Shown: positions 54,114 through 63,782 of the stretch, one piece after another
How positions within the stretch are numbered: position 1 is the first letter of the stretch
How the letters are laid out: every line of letters begins with the position of its first letter
Assembly: GCA_033807775.1 (NCBI GenBank)
Contig: CM066321.1
Span: 39,966,850 to 40,030,849, forward strand
Source of the DNA: Saussurea involucrata
Taxonomy: Eukaryota; Streptophyta; Magnoliopsida; Asterales; Asteraceae
DNA length: 64,000 nucleotides
Direction: 5' to 3'
Notes under the pieces: model-generated
The model's database searches: none
What the model was told of the DNA's origin: nothing
The model's input: only the letters and a program-made list of their open reading frames with translations
Program-made: the position numbers and the translations under genes

Positions 54114-55938
54114 TGAAACACCCTAAAAATTCATAATGAATTTAAACCTTAAAACTTATTAGAGTTTACTACAACATCTTCCAATACTTTCATTTACAAC
54201 TGGAGAATTAGTGACAAGGTTCGTAATTACAAATGATCTATCATAAACAACCAACTAATCTAATCCATGACCAAAAAATTTAGATTCAAAGGGTTGTCTA
54301 TAATATTTCCAAAATGTATTCTGGCCCACTAAATTCTCCATAGCGTCTCCAAAAGTATAATTCTGGCACTCCTCGACACCCATCCCTTCGTATCCCTTCC
54401 CGAGCTAGTACCTGATAAGAAAATTTTATTTGGAAACATTAGGCTTGCGCCTAGTGAGAACATCCAATTTTAAATCAAAACCTTTATAATTTTGAATACC
54501 AATATTTGTAAACAAAGTATATAAAATAACTTATTCACAAACCTTCATATCGTACACATAACATCTTTCGATGACGGGAATCATACCTGATTCCATGAGT
54601 ATGACAAACACTAGGTAAGTCATAGTATCATGTTTAAGAGCAACACTACGAATCACTAATGATTCTAGATTCCAGCTCATATCCAAGAAATTACAATTAA
54701 GCCATGCCTATTTCTTGGATTGGAAGTAGAATAGCAATTATCCCTTGCCTATTCCTCATATCCCAATAGAAAACGGAAATAGCAATTATCCCTTGCTTAT
54801 TCCACGTTTTCACCTCACAATAAGAAAAGGGAATAACAATTATCCCTTGCCTACTCTACGTTTATCAAATAATGCTAGTGCCTATGGATCCATTACACTT
54901 ACTAGCATACGTGCACATAAGACCAAATCACACCTCAAATCATATCTTATACTTAAAGTCGAGTCGTAAGTATATTCATACTATTAAAACTGAGATTCAA
55001 TGATCAAAATGTTCCATGTTTAGAAGTTATCGGAATTCAATACTGACCGGACACTTCCGGTAAAACTATCCGGACAAAGTGTCCGGAACTCACATCCGAA
55101 AACTATCGGAATCCGGGAACAATCCGGAACTGGTATCCGGAAAGCACAAACAATCCGGTGACATCCAGAAGCCAAGGTAATCCGGATAACATCGGGTAAA
55201 TTAACTATCTGGAAACTAAATTTTTATCGGATACTACCGAAACTAAATGCTTACCGGATACTTTCAGCATTAACATTTTACCGGACACCATCGAAAAGGA
55301 AATTACCGGATACTAATAAAACTCACCCAGAAACTTCGACCTGTACACCAATTTCTCAACACAAATCGACAACCATTCCAGCCATTTTATCATACGACTA
55401 ACCATAAATCTCCAATACTCTTAACAAGTTCAATTTACTCATTAATTTGATAAAAGACATCGGGTTTAATAGAAAGATGAACTCGCCTGTAGAATTCCAA
55501 AGTCGATGGAATCAAAATCAGAATCCAGTTCCCTTTTTCCCAAAGCTGAATCGATAACCTAATTGAAGAACCAATTCAGCTTACAATTACCAATCTTCAG
55601 GAATTAGAAAATGAAGACGATGATCAATTTCCTTACCAAAACACAATGCTAAACTTCCTCTGCTTGTAATCGACTTCCAGAACCAAAATTGAGATATTCC
55701 CTCAATTGTAGCCGACTTCCAATTATAAATATCTGATTTTTCACAAATTACTATTTTAGCCCAACACTATGGCCAATTAATAAAACTAAACCCACTTTTC
55801 ACATCCTTTACAATTTAGCTTAAAAACTTTGATCAATATACTTTTGATCCATCGACGTCAAATTATAACATATCCATTAAACAAAATAACACCTCCAACA
55901 TAAACGTACAATTTATGGAAATTTTTCGAGGTGTTACA
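54114..55938 (-). repeat. 5' LTR of element G (1825 bp)
   Basis: On the minus strand TGTAACACCTCG (55938) to GGGTGTTTCA (54114). It differs from the F LTR that lies on the other side of G's pol. It contains tagcaattatcccttgcnta repeats (54725-54860) and a CCGGA-rich stretch at 55025-55320. Confidence 0.82.
55025..55320. repeat. CCGGA-rich stretch in the LTR of G
   Basis: About a dozen ccgga/tccgg words (tatccggacaaagtgtccgg, aatccggaactggtatccgg, taccggatac) in 300 bp. The same core word as in the unrelated copia element E. Confidence 0.75.
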
Positions 55939-55948
55939 CTATGTTAGT

Positions 55949-56252
55949 CACTACTTGATGTGACCTCCTTACATGCTAACATGCACCATATGCCATCACA
56001 GAACAACTTATCTTGCCAATAACAACCCTTTTTCAGCCTATTTTTTCGTTTTAGCTCTTTTATTAATATTTAACAACCCCCTTTTTTTGTTTATAATTAT
56101 TTACATTCCCCCTCTTTTACTCTTTATTATTATTAACAACCCTGTTTTTCTTTACTGATTTTTTTATTCAAAAACCTTCTTTTCTTTTCCGTTTTATATT
56201 TAAAAACAAGCTGATGCAAGATCAATAAGTAAGGAGGTCATCTTATGTGTCC
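55949..56252. repeat. Inverted repeat pair around a 300-bp AT-rich segment (MITE-like)
   Basis: tgacctccttac at 55961-55972 and its exact reverse complement gtaaggaggtca at 56229-56240, with weaker similarity outwards (cac...gatg / ...cat..tgtg). The interior is pyrimidine-rich without gene. A short inverted-repeat element is possible; no target duplication is visible. Confidence 0.35.
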
Positions 56253-56281
56253 TATGCATTTATAAATTTATTTTATATTAT

Positions 56282-56850
56282 TTTAAAAAAGATTTCAAAT
56301 ATTCTTCAAGAAATAAAAAGACATACTCAATAGTTTGTCACAAATGTGGAAAAATAGGCCATTATGCCTCGAGTTGTTGGACAAAGAAAAAAATTAACAG
56401 TCTAGATATTGATCAGACTACAAAAGACTCTTTGTCAAAACTCTTTCTTAATTCAGACTCTGACTCTGACAAAGAAAAAGATTTTCCAGATGATAGTTTA
56501 TATGATACTTCTTCTGATGACTCTAATCAAGATATTAATGATCTTAAATCAAATTTTTCTTCTTTAGATTGTAAAAATTGTTCTTCTGGTTTTCCTTGTA
56601 AAAAAGAAAACGATAAAGAAGATAAGTTTAATAAACTTACTCATAATTTAGATTCTAAATTCCAAGAAGGAGATGAGTTTTATAAACTTGCTTCTCAATT
56701 TCAAGATATAAATATAAAGGTTTTATCAAATGACAATGTCTTAAAAATCTTAAAAAAAAAAAAAAGATCCCAATCTTTGTGCAGAAATTCATGAAAGTCT
56801 AGAAGACTCAAACCCTGGGTCTTCTTCTGCTCATCCTAATAGTCCTAATT
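56282..56850 (+). pseudogene. Coat-protein C-terminal part with zinc finger (viral)
   Basis: Opens with a Lys-rich run and a CCHC finger C-HK-C-GKIG-H-YASS-C at about 56339-56380, typical of the coat-protein tail of caulimovirids, where it binds the packaged RNA/DNA. A Ser/Asp-rich acidic region follows (NSDSDSDKEKD). A run of 14 A near 56752-56765 shifts the frame; the other frame ends at 56854. No start codon: the gene's front half is at the far end of the locus. Confidence 0.72.
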
Positions 56851-56864
56851 CTTAAGATTATTCT

Positions 56865-57143
56865 ATGAAAGAAGTTAATAGACTTCTATCTGGAAAAAAT
56901 TCAAATAATCATTCTATCTCTATAAAAGATTTAGCTAAAGAGATTGAAAATCTCAAAATTGAGATCAAAATCCTTAAGCATGATAATATCGTGTTACATC
57001 AAAATATAAATCATATTCATTCAAAAATTGAAACATCTAGTCAAATAAAGGATGAATTTTTTTTGGTGATACTTACGAAAAAATTCATAAAGAGATTCAA
57101 AATCCAAAGATTATTACCCATGAGGAAGTCCATGAGGAAATAA
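56865..57143 (+). pseudogene. Coiled-coil segment before the viral protease
   Basis: A helical Lys/Glu/Asn-rich stretch (IENLKIEIKILKHDNIVLHQ) ending in a frameshifted tail around 57060, where a T-run lies. It probably linked coat protein and protease in the polyprotein; I recognise no domain. Confidence 0.5.
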
Positions 57144-57178
57144 ATAATCCCAGCAATAACCATCTTAATATTTTAGAC

Positions 57179-57547
57179 ATGGTTATTTCTCAAAAATGGT
57201 ATACTAAAATCACTCTTCTTATAGAAGGAACTTTTCAAAAAGATTTTATTGCAATGATAAATAGTGGAGCAGATTTAAATGTTATACAAGAAGGATTAAT
57301 TCCTACGAAATATTTTCAAAAGACTTCTCATTCTCTTTCTCATGCGGGAGGAGGATCTCTTAATATTAAATATAAGCTTCCCAAAGCATATGTTTGCAAA
57401 GACGGAAATTGTATTCCTACAAGTTTCTTATTAGCAAAAGATATTTCTAGCCAGCTTATTCTTGGTCTTCCTTTTATTTATAATATTTATCCTTTAAAAC
57501 AAATAGATAATAAAGGATTAACGGGTTTTTTAATGGAAATCCTTTAA
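57179..57547 (+). pseudogene. Aspartic protease (viral)
   Basis: Retroviral-type pepsin-like protease of about 120 residues. The active-site loop reads MINSGADLNVI, with Asn where the catalytic Asp should be. Flap-like AGGGSLNIKY and the second hydrophobic-Gly motif LILGLPFI are visible. It cleaves the viral polyprotein in working relatives; here the residue change and the surrounding stops make it inactive. Confidence 0.78.
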
Positions 57548-57633
57548 GGTTTGATTTCATAAATAAACATGTCAAAAAATTCTTAAATGAATTAAGAGAA
57601 AAAATTGACAGAAAGAATTTTCAATTATATTCT

Positions 57634-58594
57634 TTGAAACATGAAATGAATCTTTTAACTATGGAGGAAAAACTTTCAAATCCAAAATTACAAAGAAAAA
57701 TTGATTATGTTAATAACAAGTTTTCCTTAGAGGTCTGTAGTGACCATCCAAATGCCTTTTGGGATAGAAAGAAACATATGGTTTCACTGCCTTATGAGAA
57801 GGATTTTTTAGAAAAAAATATACCAACTAAGGCTAGACCCTGTCAAATGAATGTTGAGTATATAGAACTCTGCAAAAAGGAAATAGCCTCTTTATTAGAA
57901 AAATGTCTTATTAAACCTTCTAAATCTTCATGGTCTTGTACAACTTTTTATGTCAATAAACATTCTGAGCAAGAAAGGGGTGTCCCTCGCCTTGTAATAA
58001 ATTACAAACCCCTTAACAAAGTTTTAAAATGGATCAGACATCCGATCCCTAATAAAAAGGATTTACTTGACAGATTATTTCAAGCTATTATATTTTCAAA
58101 AATTGATTTAAAATCTGGTTATTGGCAAATTCAAATCAATGAGAAAGATAGATGTAAAACTGCTTTTAACACATTATGAATGGACGGTAATGCCTTTTGG
58201 CTTAAAAAATGCTCCGTCTGAATTTCAACAAATCATGAATGACATTTTCTATCCTTATAGCAATTTTATAATTGTCTATATAGATGATATTTTAGCTTTT
58301 TCTATGGATATAGAAAGTCATTTTAAACACCTCGAACTTTTCAAAAAAGTTGTGATACAAAATGGTTTAGTTATTTCAAAACCAAAAATGTTATTATTCC
58401 AAACAAAAATTAGATTCTTAGGTCATAATATCGAAAAGGGAAGAATTATTCCTATACAAAGAAGCATGGAATTTAGTTCAAATTTTCCAGATAAAATTAC
58501 AGATAGAACCCAATTACAGATACAAAATTGGTTTAGTTATGATTTTGTGTTAATACATACTTGTTTATTTTACATTTACAGATTTACATGGTAA
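57634..58594 (+). pseudogene. Reverse transcriptase (viral), RNase H missing
   Basis: Caulimovirid RT. First frame 57634-58179: NAFWDRKKHMVSLPYEKDF, CLIKPSKSSWSCTTFYVNKH, LVINYKPLNKVLKWIRHPIP, IFSKIDLKSGYWQIQINEKD (first catalytic Asp). A small deletion or shift near 58170 changes to frame 58139-58594: VMPFGLKNAPSEFQQIMNDI, IIVYIDDILAFS (catalytic pair), KPKMLLFQTKIRFLGHNIEKG. It ends around 58520 after the DRTQLQ motif that normally precedes the thumb and RNase H, which are absent; unrelated or intergenic sequence follows. Confidence 0.88.
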
Positions 58595-58833
58595 TATTAT
58601 TTATAATTCATAACTCTGTGATCTAAGTCCTTAGTCGAGTGCCAACTTCGTTGTTGATTTCCACCCGTTAGGCTAGAAGTTGTCGTTTAGGGTTTCTCTG
58701 TCAACTTATGAAGGTGTTAAATGGTGGCTGAGACTTAGTGATAAGATCCATGGGTTAGAGATGGTATCATAGCCATGTTTTTGTGGAATTGTAAATATAA
58801 CAATCTATGTTTTAATACAAAATCTGTTTATTT
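58595..58833 (+). other. Viral intergenic region
   Basis: No gene. Contains the primer-binding site and presumably the start of the pregenomic RNA leader. It joins the truncated RT on the left with the movement-protein gene on the right. Confidence 0.6.
58762..58774 (+). other. Viral tRNA-Met primer-binding site
   Basis: tggtatcatagcc differs at one position from the initiator tRNA-Met site TGGTATCAGAGCC that primes minus-strand DNA and defines position 1 of caulimovirid genomes. About 70 nt before the movement-protein start. Confidence 0.75.
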
Positions 58834-59365
58834 ATGAATCTTTTCAGAATGGGAAATGATATTGTTCAAAACAGTACTACTGAGGAATATGATATTCCCC
58901 AGAACCTGGACTTATTAAACAGATGGACTATTCCAAAAGTTGAGCCAAAACTCATATATAAATTAGGAACTTTTGAAAAAATTGGTTTAAAACAAATTGT
59001 TAAGACTATTGAGTCTTCTATTCCTTTACATGATGATGAAATGATCATTCGATTATTAAATAAATCTGATATTTACCATTTTATAAAAAACTCATAAGTT
59101 TTTACATATAGGTCTAGTTCAAATTGCTTTTAGACCATTAACTCTAGAAGGGTTACCAGAAAGCTTTCTTGCAGCTTTACGTGATGGTAGAAATATAAAC
59201 TGGAAACAATCCCTGATGGGAATGATACAATCCAGTCTGGCCCATGGCCCAGTCTACTTTAATGTTTATCCAAACCTAACTTTGTCTTTATCTGATATCA
59301 ATATATTAGACGCTTTAACTCTAAATGTTAAAACAAATGGTTACAATTATACTCTTGGAACATAA
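58834..59365 (+). pseudogene. Movement protein (viral), broken
   Basis: Two fragments: 58834-59097 (LIYKLGTFEKIGLKQIVKTI) and, after a shift near 59097, 59130-59365 (RPLTLEGLPESFLAALRDGR, SLMGMIQSSLAHGPVYFN, DINILDALTLNVKTNGYN). The pattern, a PLT motif, a conserved LRD/R, then GPVYF and a late LTLN segment, fits the 30K movement-protein superfamily used for passage through plasmodesmata. The frame stops at 59365 and resumes weakly before the next fragment. Confidence 0.72.
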
Positions 59366-59908
59366 GTTATATGTATCTGTTATAGAATATATTATAACCC
59401 TCTTTACACTTTAAACCCCATGTGTAAAAAGGTAGATAAAGATAAAAATGAAACTGTTTTAATAGAAACAAATTTCAATAAATCTAGTATTACTACTAGG
59501 AGGCCTATAAAATGGGAAGAAATTGTTTTTCCCACAAGTTGGACAATTACGCAAGATATTAGGAGAAATCCTATAATTCAAAGCGATTTAAGACATGTTA
59601 TACAGCCTAATGAATGAACTGTTCAAATACAGTTTAGTGAAAATCAGAGAAATTTAATCTCCCAAAGTAATTCTCTTTCAAGGTCTGGATCTATGAGATC
59701 TTATATGTCTCCTATAGATTATATAGTTGACCAACAGACTGCAAGAGCGTCTACTTCTTATATTAGAGAAGACATACAAGAAGAAGAATTTCAAAGCTCT
59801 TTGGAACCGGTAGAAGAATTAGTTATTCGTAGAAATGGTATTGTAAATGAAAACAATATCCACCAAATCAGGGAAACTGACACGATGTCAAACTTAAATT
59901 TTGTTTAA
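59366..59908 (+). pseudogene. Region between movement and coat protein (viral)
   Basis: Frames 59420-59617 and 59693-59908 are in the same frame with one stop at 59615-59617. Seen: TTRRPIKWEEIVFPTSWTIT, SGSMRSYMSPIDYIVDQQTA, EEEFQSSLEPVEELVIRRNG. Probably the C-terminal tail of the movement protein or a linker to the coat protein. I do not recognise a domain. Confidence 0.55.
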
Positions 59909-59910
59909 TT

Positions 59911-61213
59911 ATGTCAGAAAAAATTGATTTCTCAAAGGGCTCACCAGGCAGAAAAATTGTTTTTAATGATTTTGAAAATAATCCAAAATGGATACCTTTC
60001 AAAAAATGGTATTTTAAAAGTTTTGTTGATGCTGAAATAAAAAATTTAGCAGATGAATTTTATAAATTATGTAAAAAAGAAAATAAGATTTTTTCCTATA
60101 TCCCTTGCTTTATAAATAATTATATTAAAGACCAAATAAATGTTATTGAAAGAGATTACAAAATTTTAGGAGGAAAGGGAGAAATTCAGACTTCTGTCTA
60201 TCCCCCACAAACTACTTTTGCAGTAGAAAAAGATAATATCTTCATAACTTATTTCTCAGCTTTCTCCAGATTAATTGAGGATAAGGTTCTACATGTAACA
60301 ATTCAGCACATAAATGAGTTGTTAGAAAAACAAAATTATACAAACCTTTATCTTATCATATTAGGAGAAGAATTGACATCTCTTCAAAAGAATATGGAAA
60401 AGATTTTAAAAAATCTTTCAAACCTCCAAGAGATAAAAGAAACAGAGAAAAAAATGGAGAATAAGGATAAAACCAAAAAAGATATAATTTTTGATTCACC
60501 TGAAATCAGGGATTTTAAAATAAAAAATTCAAATCAAGATCTTGAAAAAATAATAGCGAAACAATTCAAAGGTTTCTAAACCAAAATCTTCGATCTCTAC
60601 TCTAGAAACAAATTTCTTCTCTAACTCTGAGGAAAATTCTGATGACGTAGTCAGAAAAATGAAATGGGCAGATAGACCTACTTCAAATAAATATTATTAT
60701 CCTCGTCCTAGTCCTATGGATGTTCTTCATGAATAACAGGAATACACTTTTACAAATAGTTATAATGGAAAATGGATTTATGAATGGAATCTGGATGGTT
60801 ATACTAACAAACATATTTATAATATGGCTCATCGTATGATGATGTGTTGTACGGTTTGTAAAAATATAGGAAATACTGATAGAAATATTGCTAAAATGCT
60901 TATAGCAGGCTTCACTGGCCAGCTTAAAGGTTGGTGCGATAATTATATTACCCCTGTCCAAAAAGAAGAGGTTTACAGTTCAGTCAAAACTGAAAATGGG
61001 GAAACTAACGAAAACGTTGTTTATCCTCTAATTATGACTCTAATAGAGCATTTTACAGGAAGATTTTCTGATAACAGTAAAAACATTAGGACTCTCCTGA
61101 TGAATCTTAGGTGTAAAACTTTAACCAGATTTCGATGGTATAAAGATACTTTTCTCTCTCATATAATGTTAATTGTTTTTAATAAAAAAATGACTAAAAT
61201 ATCCTTATTTTAA
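59911..61213 (+). pseudogene. Coat-protein N-terminal and central part (viral)
   Basis: A 222-residue intact frame (59911-60579; start MSEKIDFSKGSPGRK; FNDFENNPKWIPFKKWYFKS, VYPPQTTFAVEKDNIFITY; Lys/Glu-rich end) and then, after a stop and shifts (TAA near 60734), the core of the coat protein 60750-61170: NSYNGKWIYEWNLDGYTN, AGFTGQLKGWCDNYITP, LRCKTLTRFRWYKDTF. The AGFTGQLKGW segment is the recognisable capsid motif. It ends at 61213 without the zinc finger, which is found at the left end of the locus. Confidence 0.78.
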
Positions 61214-61419
61214 CATAGCTTTTAATATAAGTTAAAGCAAGAGACACGATTAGTGATGGAAGTGAAACCATAAGGGCTTTATCCATGAATTTTAGGGTTC
61301 ATGGACTCTATTCCTAATTAACATCAAAGCACAGGGACGAAATTTGTAATTTACTCTGAAATCAAAGTGTTTTGTTTTTTTATTGGACCAAGATGCATGT
61401 CAGTTCATCAGACCGTTGT

Positions 61420-61460
<41 letters not shown>

Positions 61461-62030
61461 CAGCTGTCATGTTGCTGTTTGACCCAACCATAAAAAGATT
61501 CTGCACTGCCCAAAACAAACATCCAATTTTTTATATTTTATATATTAAATCAGTTATTATATTTTTGTATATTGGAGTAAAAAAAAGTTGTTTAATTAGC
61601 AACCTCAAACCGACCCATAATCAGCTGTCAATTCCATAACGTGGAAAGCATACCTGACTCATTCTCGTTCAGGCAAGATGATTGCGAGGGGGCCCCGAGC
61701 CCGTCTCCCGCGGGATTCTATATATCTCTTAATACCTCTAACCTTAATTTTTGTATATGATTTTAAATACCTCTTAATACTTTTAAGGTAAAGGATTTGA
61801 CTTAGAAAAAAATCATTTAACAACATCCCATTTTCTTTTCTTTGGTTGAGGCTTCAAACAATTCTCCTTTATTTTTTTAGGTTAAATATAAATCCTTAAG
61901 TTTAAAGATTTCTCAAAATTTCTTTTTAAATTTTTATTGAAATAATAAGTTTATAAAATATTATAATAATAATATAATACAAGTTGAACTTCTCAAAATA
62001 AAGAATCTGTTAAAATCAAATATATATTCT
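61214..62030. other. AT-rich intergenic sequence with a TA microsatellite
   Basis: No gene. (TA)n at about 61423-61456. A short GC-rich patch (gagggggccccgagcccg) at about 61687-61705 stands out. Otherwise nothing recognised. Confidence 0.6.
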
Positions 62031-62356
62031 TGAGTAAACTGCAATTTTGGTCCCTGTGGTATGTTGTTTGGCACACCTTTGGTCCCCAAAAAAATTTTAT
62101 TGCAGAAAAAACCTGTGGTATGTAAAAGTGCTCGATTTTGGTCCCTGGGGTGTAACACCGTTAGTCTGCTACTGTGAAGGCCCTTCACGTGCATCTCACA
62201 CGAGGGTAAATCCGTCATTTAAGTTAAAAAATTAAAAAAAACAAATCCCTTTTATACGACTCTCTCTCTCTCTCTCAAATTTAAAAAACACACGCACGCA
62301 GACCTCTCTCTCGCTCTTCTTCATGGTTTCTTTCTTCAAGCTTCAAGTGCTCAACA
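62031..62356 (+). other. Upstream region of the GRF gene
   Basis: The stretch 62039-62220 has the 'ttttggtccctgtggt' type repeats (62046, 62133) common in dispersed plant repeats. A (CT)n run at 62260-62275 and a second at 62302-62315 lie in the likely 5' untranslated region. No clear TATA box. Confidence 0.45.
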
Positions 62357-62723
62357 ATGGTGGAATGCTACTGTGGCCATCGTGCAATTGTGAGAATCTC
62401 ATCTACGAGTGCCAATCCCGGTCGTAGATTTTTCTGTTGTCCCTGTACCGTAATTTTAATGTATTTGTTTTCTACACCTGCTAAATGGTTTAATTTTGCC
62501 CTAAACATGTTTCCATCCATCATACCAGGGTTACAATTATGGGTTTTTCATGTGGGTTGACACAACAATGTTTTGTCAACCAGTTGATGTGATGCACAGT
62601 TTGGTGAAGTCCAAGAACAATCTTGAAGCTAGTTTGAAGGCAAAGACTGATGAAGCTCATAGGTGGAAAATGATGATGTTCATGAGTTGGGTTGTGTTTG
62701 TAACCTATTTTCTTTTTAGTTGA
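62357..62723 (+). CDS. Small two-exon GRF-type zinc-finger protein (95 aa)
   Basis: Exon 1 62357-62449, intron 62450-62528 (79 bp, gtaatt...ccag), exon 2 62529-62723; the joint is phase 0 and the frame is open to TGA at 62721-62723. Exon 1 has the GRF finger start CYCGHRAIV ... NPGRRFFCCP, exon 2 continues GFFMWVDTTMF, then a helix (VKSKNNLEASLKAKTDEAH) and a C-terminal hydrophobic helix (MMMFMSWVVFVTYFLF). GRF fingers bind nucleic acid; small plant proteins with GRF finger, short coiled coil and C-terminal membrane anchor form a large family of unknown role, often near repeats. Two Cys of the finger's second half may be changed (GYNYGFF), so it may be a decaying copy. Found only by splicing by eye. 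Confidence 0.62.
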
Positions 62724-62814
62724 CCTTGTATGTATAAATGTAAAGGATTCGTGGGCAATGGCAGTTTACTCTTGTTTTAAGTTTCCATGTAATGCTTTTG
62801 GGTTTTAATGAAAA

Positions 62815-62842
62815 CTAGTGTGCCAACCCGCGCGTTGCGCGG
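62815..62842 (-). mobile_element. Helitron-like 3' terminus
   Basis: On the minus strand a GC hairpin CCGCGC-aac-GCGCGG (62842-62828) is followed after 9 bases by CTAG (62818-62815) and then T. A hairpin some 10 bases before CTRR with insertion between A and T is the Helitron 3' signature. The element would extend to higher coordinates; I could not place its 5' TC end. Confidence 0.5.
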
Positions 62843-63692
62843 TAGCGAATTTATTTGTTGCATATTTTTTTTGGAAGGGTATCCGAGGACATTGCCCCGA
62901 CTAATCCCGGCAAGGTGAGGCAATTGCCCCAGCTGCTAAAGCGTGCAGCCCTGAGTTTATCCCCAGTGGCCACAAGTTGGAAGCGTCTGGATTCGAACTT
63001 TGGGTAGATGAGTTACTAAAGTGAAACTTTTTGTTCTGACTAATTAACTGCAATGTAATACAATAAAAGTATTGTGGATATTTGATATGTATACTTTTTG
63101 GTAGACATTTAGGTAAATAAATCAATGTTCCGATGTTGAAATTAAGAACATATAAAAATGGTAAGACGCAAATGCATGCTGAATATTCAAGATTATGGCA
63201 AGTGAGCTCGAAATTAATCTTTCCAATTTAGCTTATAAAGTTTATTATGCAACCTTAAATATAGTTATCCCTTCTTATATAAACGACATTTTTATATATA
63301 TTAGACCTTCATATCTTAATCTAGCATTAATTAGGTATAGTCAGCTCTTCCTTTGTAGTCTTGTAGATATTATGAGAGCATGTATACAAATAGCAACAAC
63401 CACATACTAATTGAACATTTATTGCATTGTCAATTACATATAAGAAATGTATGTTTTAAAAACGGTTAATTGCTATCATAATTTTACTATTACAATATTT
63501 TAGCAATGGATTATATATCTTCAAAATAAGATTTAGACATAGAAAAAAAGTAGAAGAATAAAAAATGGCTTGATTACATCTTTATCACTAAGTTGGTTGG
63601 GTTGAATGTATACACAAAAAAAAAGTTAAATGCAACGTACCTATATATTGGTTTGTATAGTTTGTACGAATTGTATAGTTTGCAAATGAAAC
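62843..63692. other. AT-rich sequence, probably Helitron interior
   Basis: No gene seen. Part 62875-63000 is GC-richer (gaggacattgccccgactaa) and looks like a dispersed repeat. Confidence 0.45.
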
Positions 63693-63696
63693 GGTT

Positions 63697-63780
<84 letters not shown>
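63693..63780 (+). repeat. Compound microsatellite (TC)n(TA)n
   Basis: TC repeats from about 63696 to 63742 with one interruption, passing directly into TA repeats to 63780. Confidence 0.95.

Positions 63781-63782
<2 letters not shown>

Larger units (their letters stand above)
56282..61213 (+). mobile_element. Endogenous pararetrovirus (Caulimoviridae), circularly permuted and decayed
   Basis: Holds, in this order: coat-protein zinc finger and tail, coiled coil, aspartic protease, RT, intergenic region with tRNA-Met primer site, movement protein, and coat-protein body. From the primer site the viral order would be MP-CP-PR-RT, so this copy is opened inside the coat-protein gene. There are no LTRs and no integrase, as expected for a plant pararetrovirus captured by illegitimate integration. 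RNase H is missing, and many stops and shifts break all genes. The family is clear from RT and coat protein; the genus (florendovirus-, petuvirus- or solendovirus-like) is open. Confidence 0.85.

Noticed and set aside
48120..55938. LTRs F and G as a matching pair around G's pol
   Set aside because: Lengths (2849 against 1825 bp) and sequences differ; only the general chromovirus layout is shared.
62985..63000. tRNA gene or SINE B box (attcgaac)
   Set aside because: Only a B-box-like word is present; no A box at the right distance and no cloverleaf.
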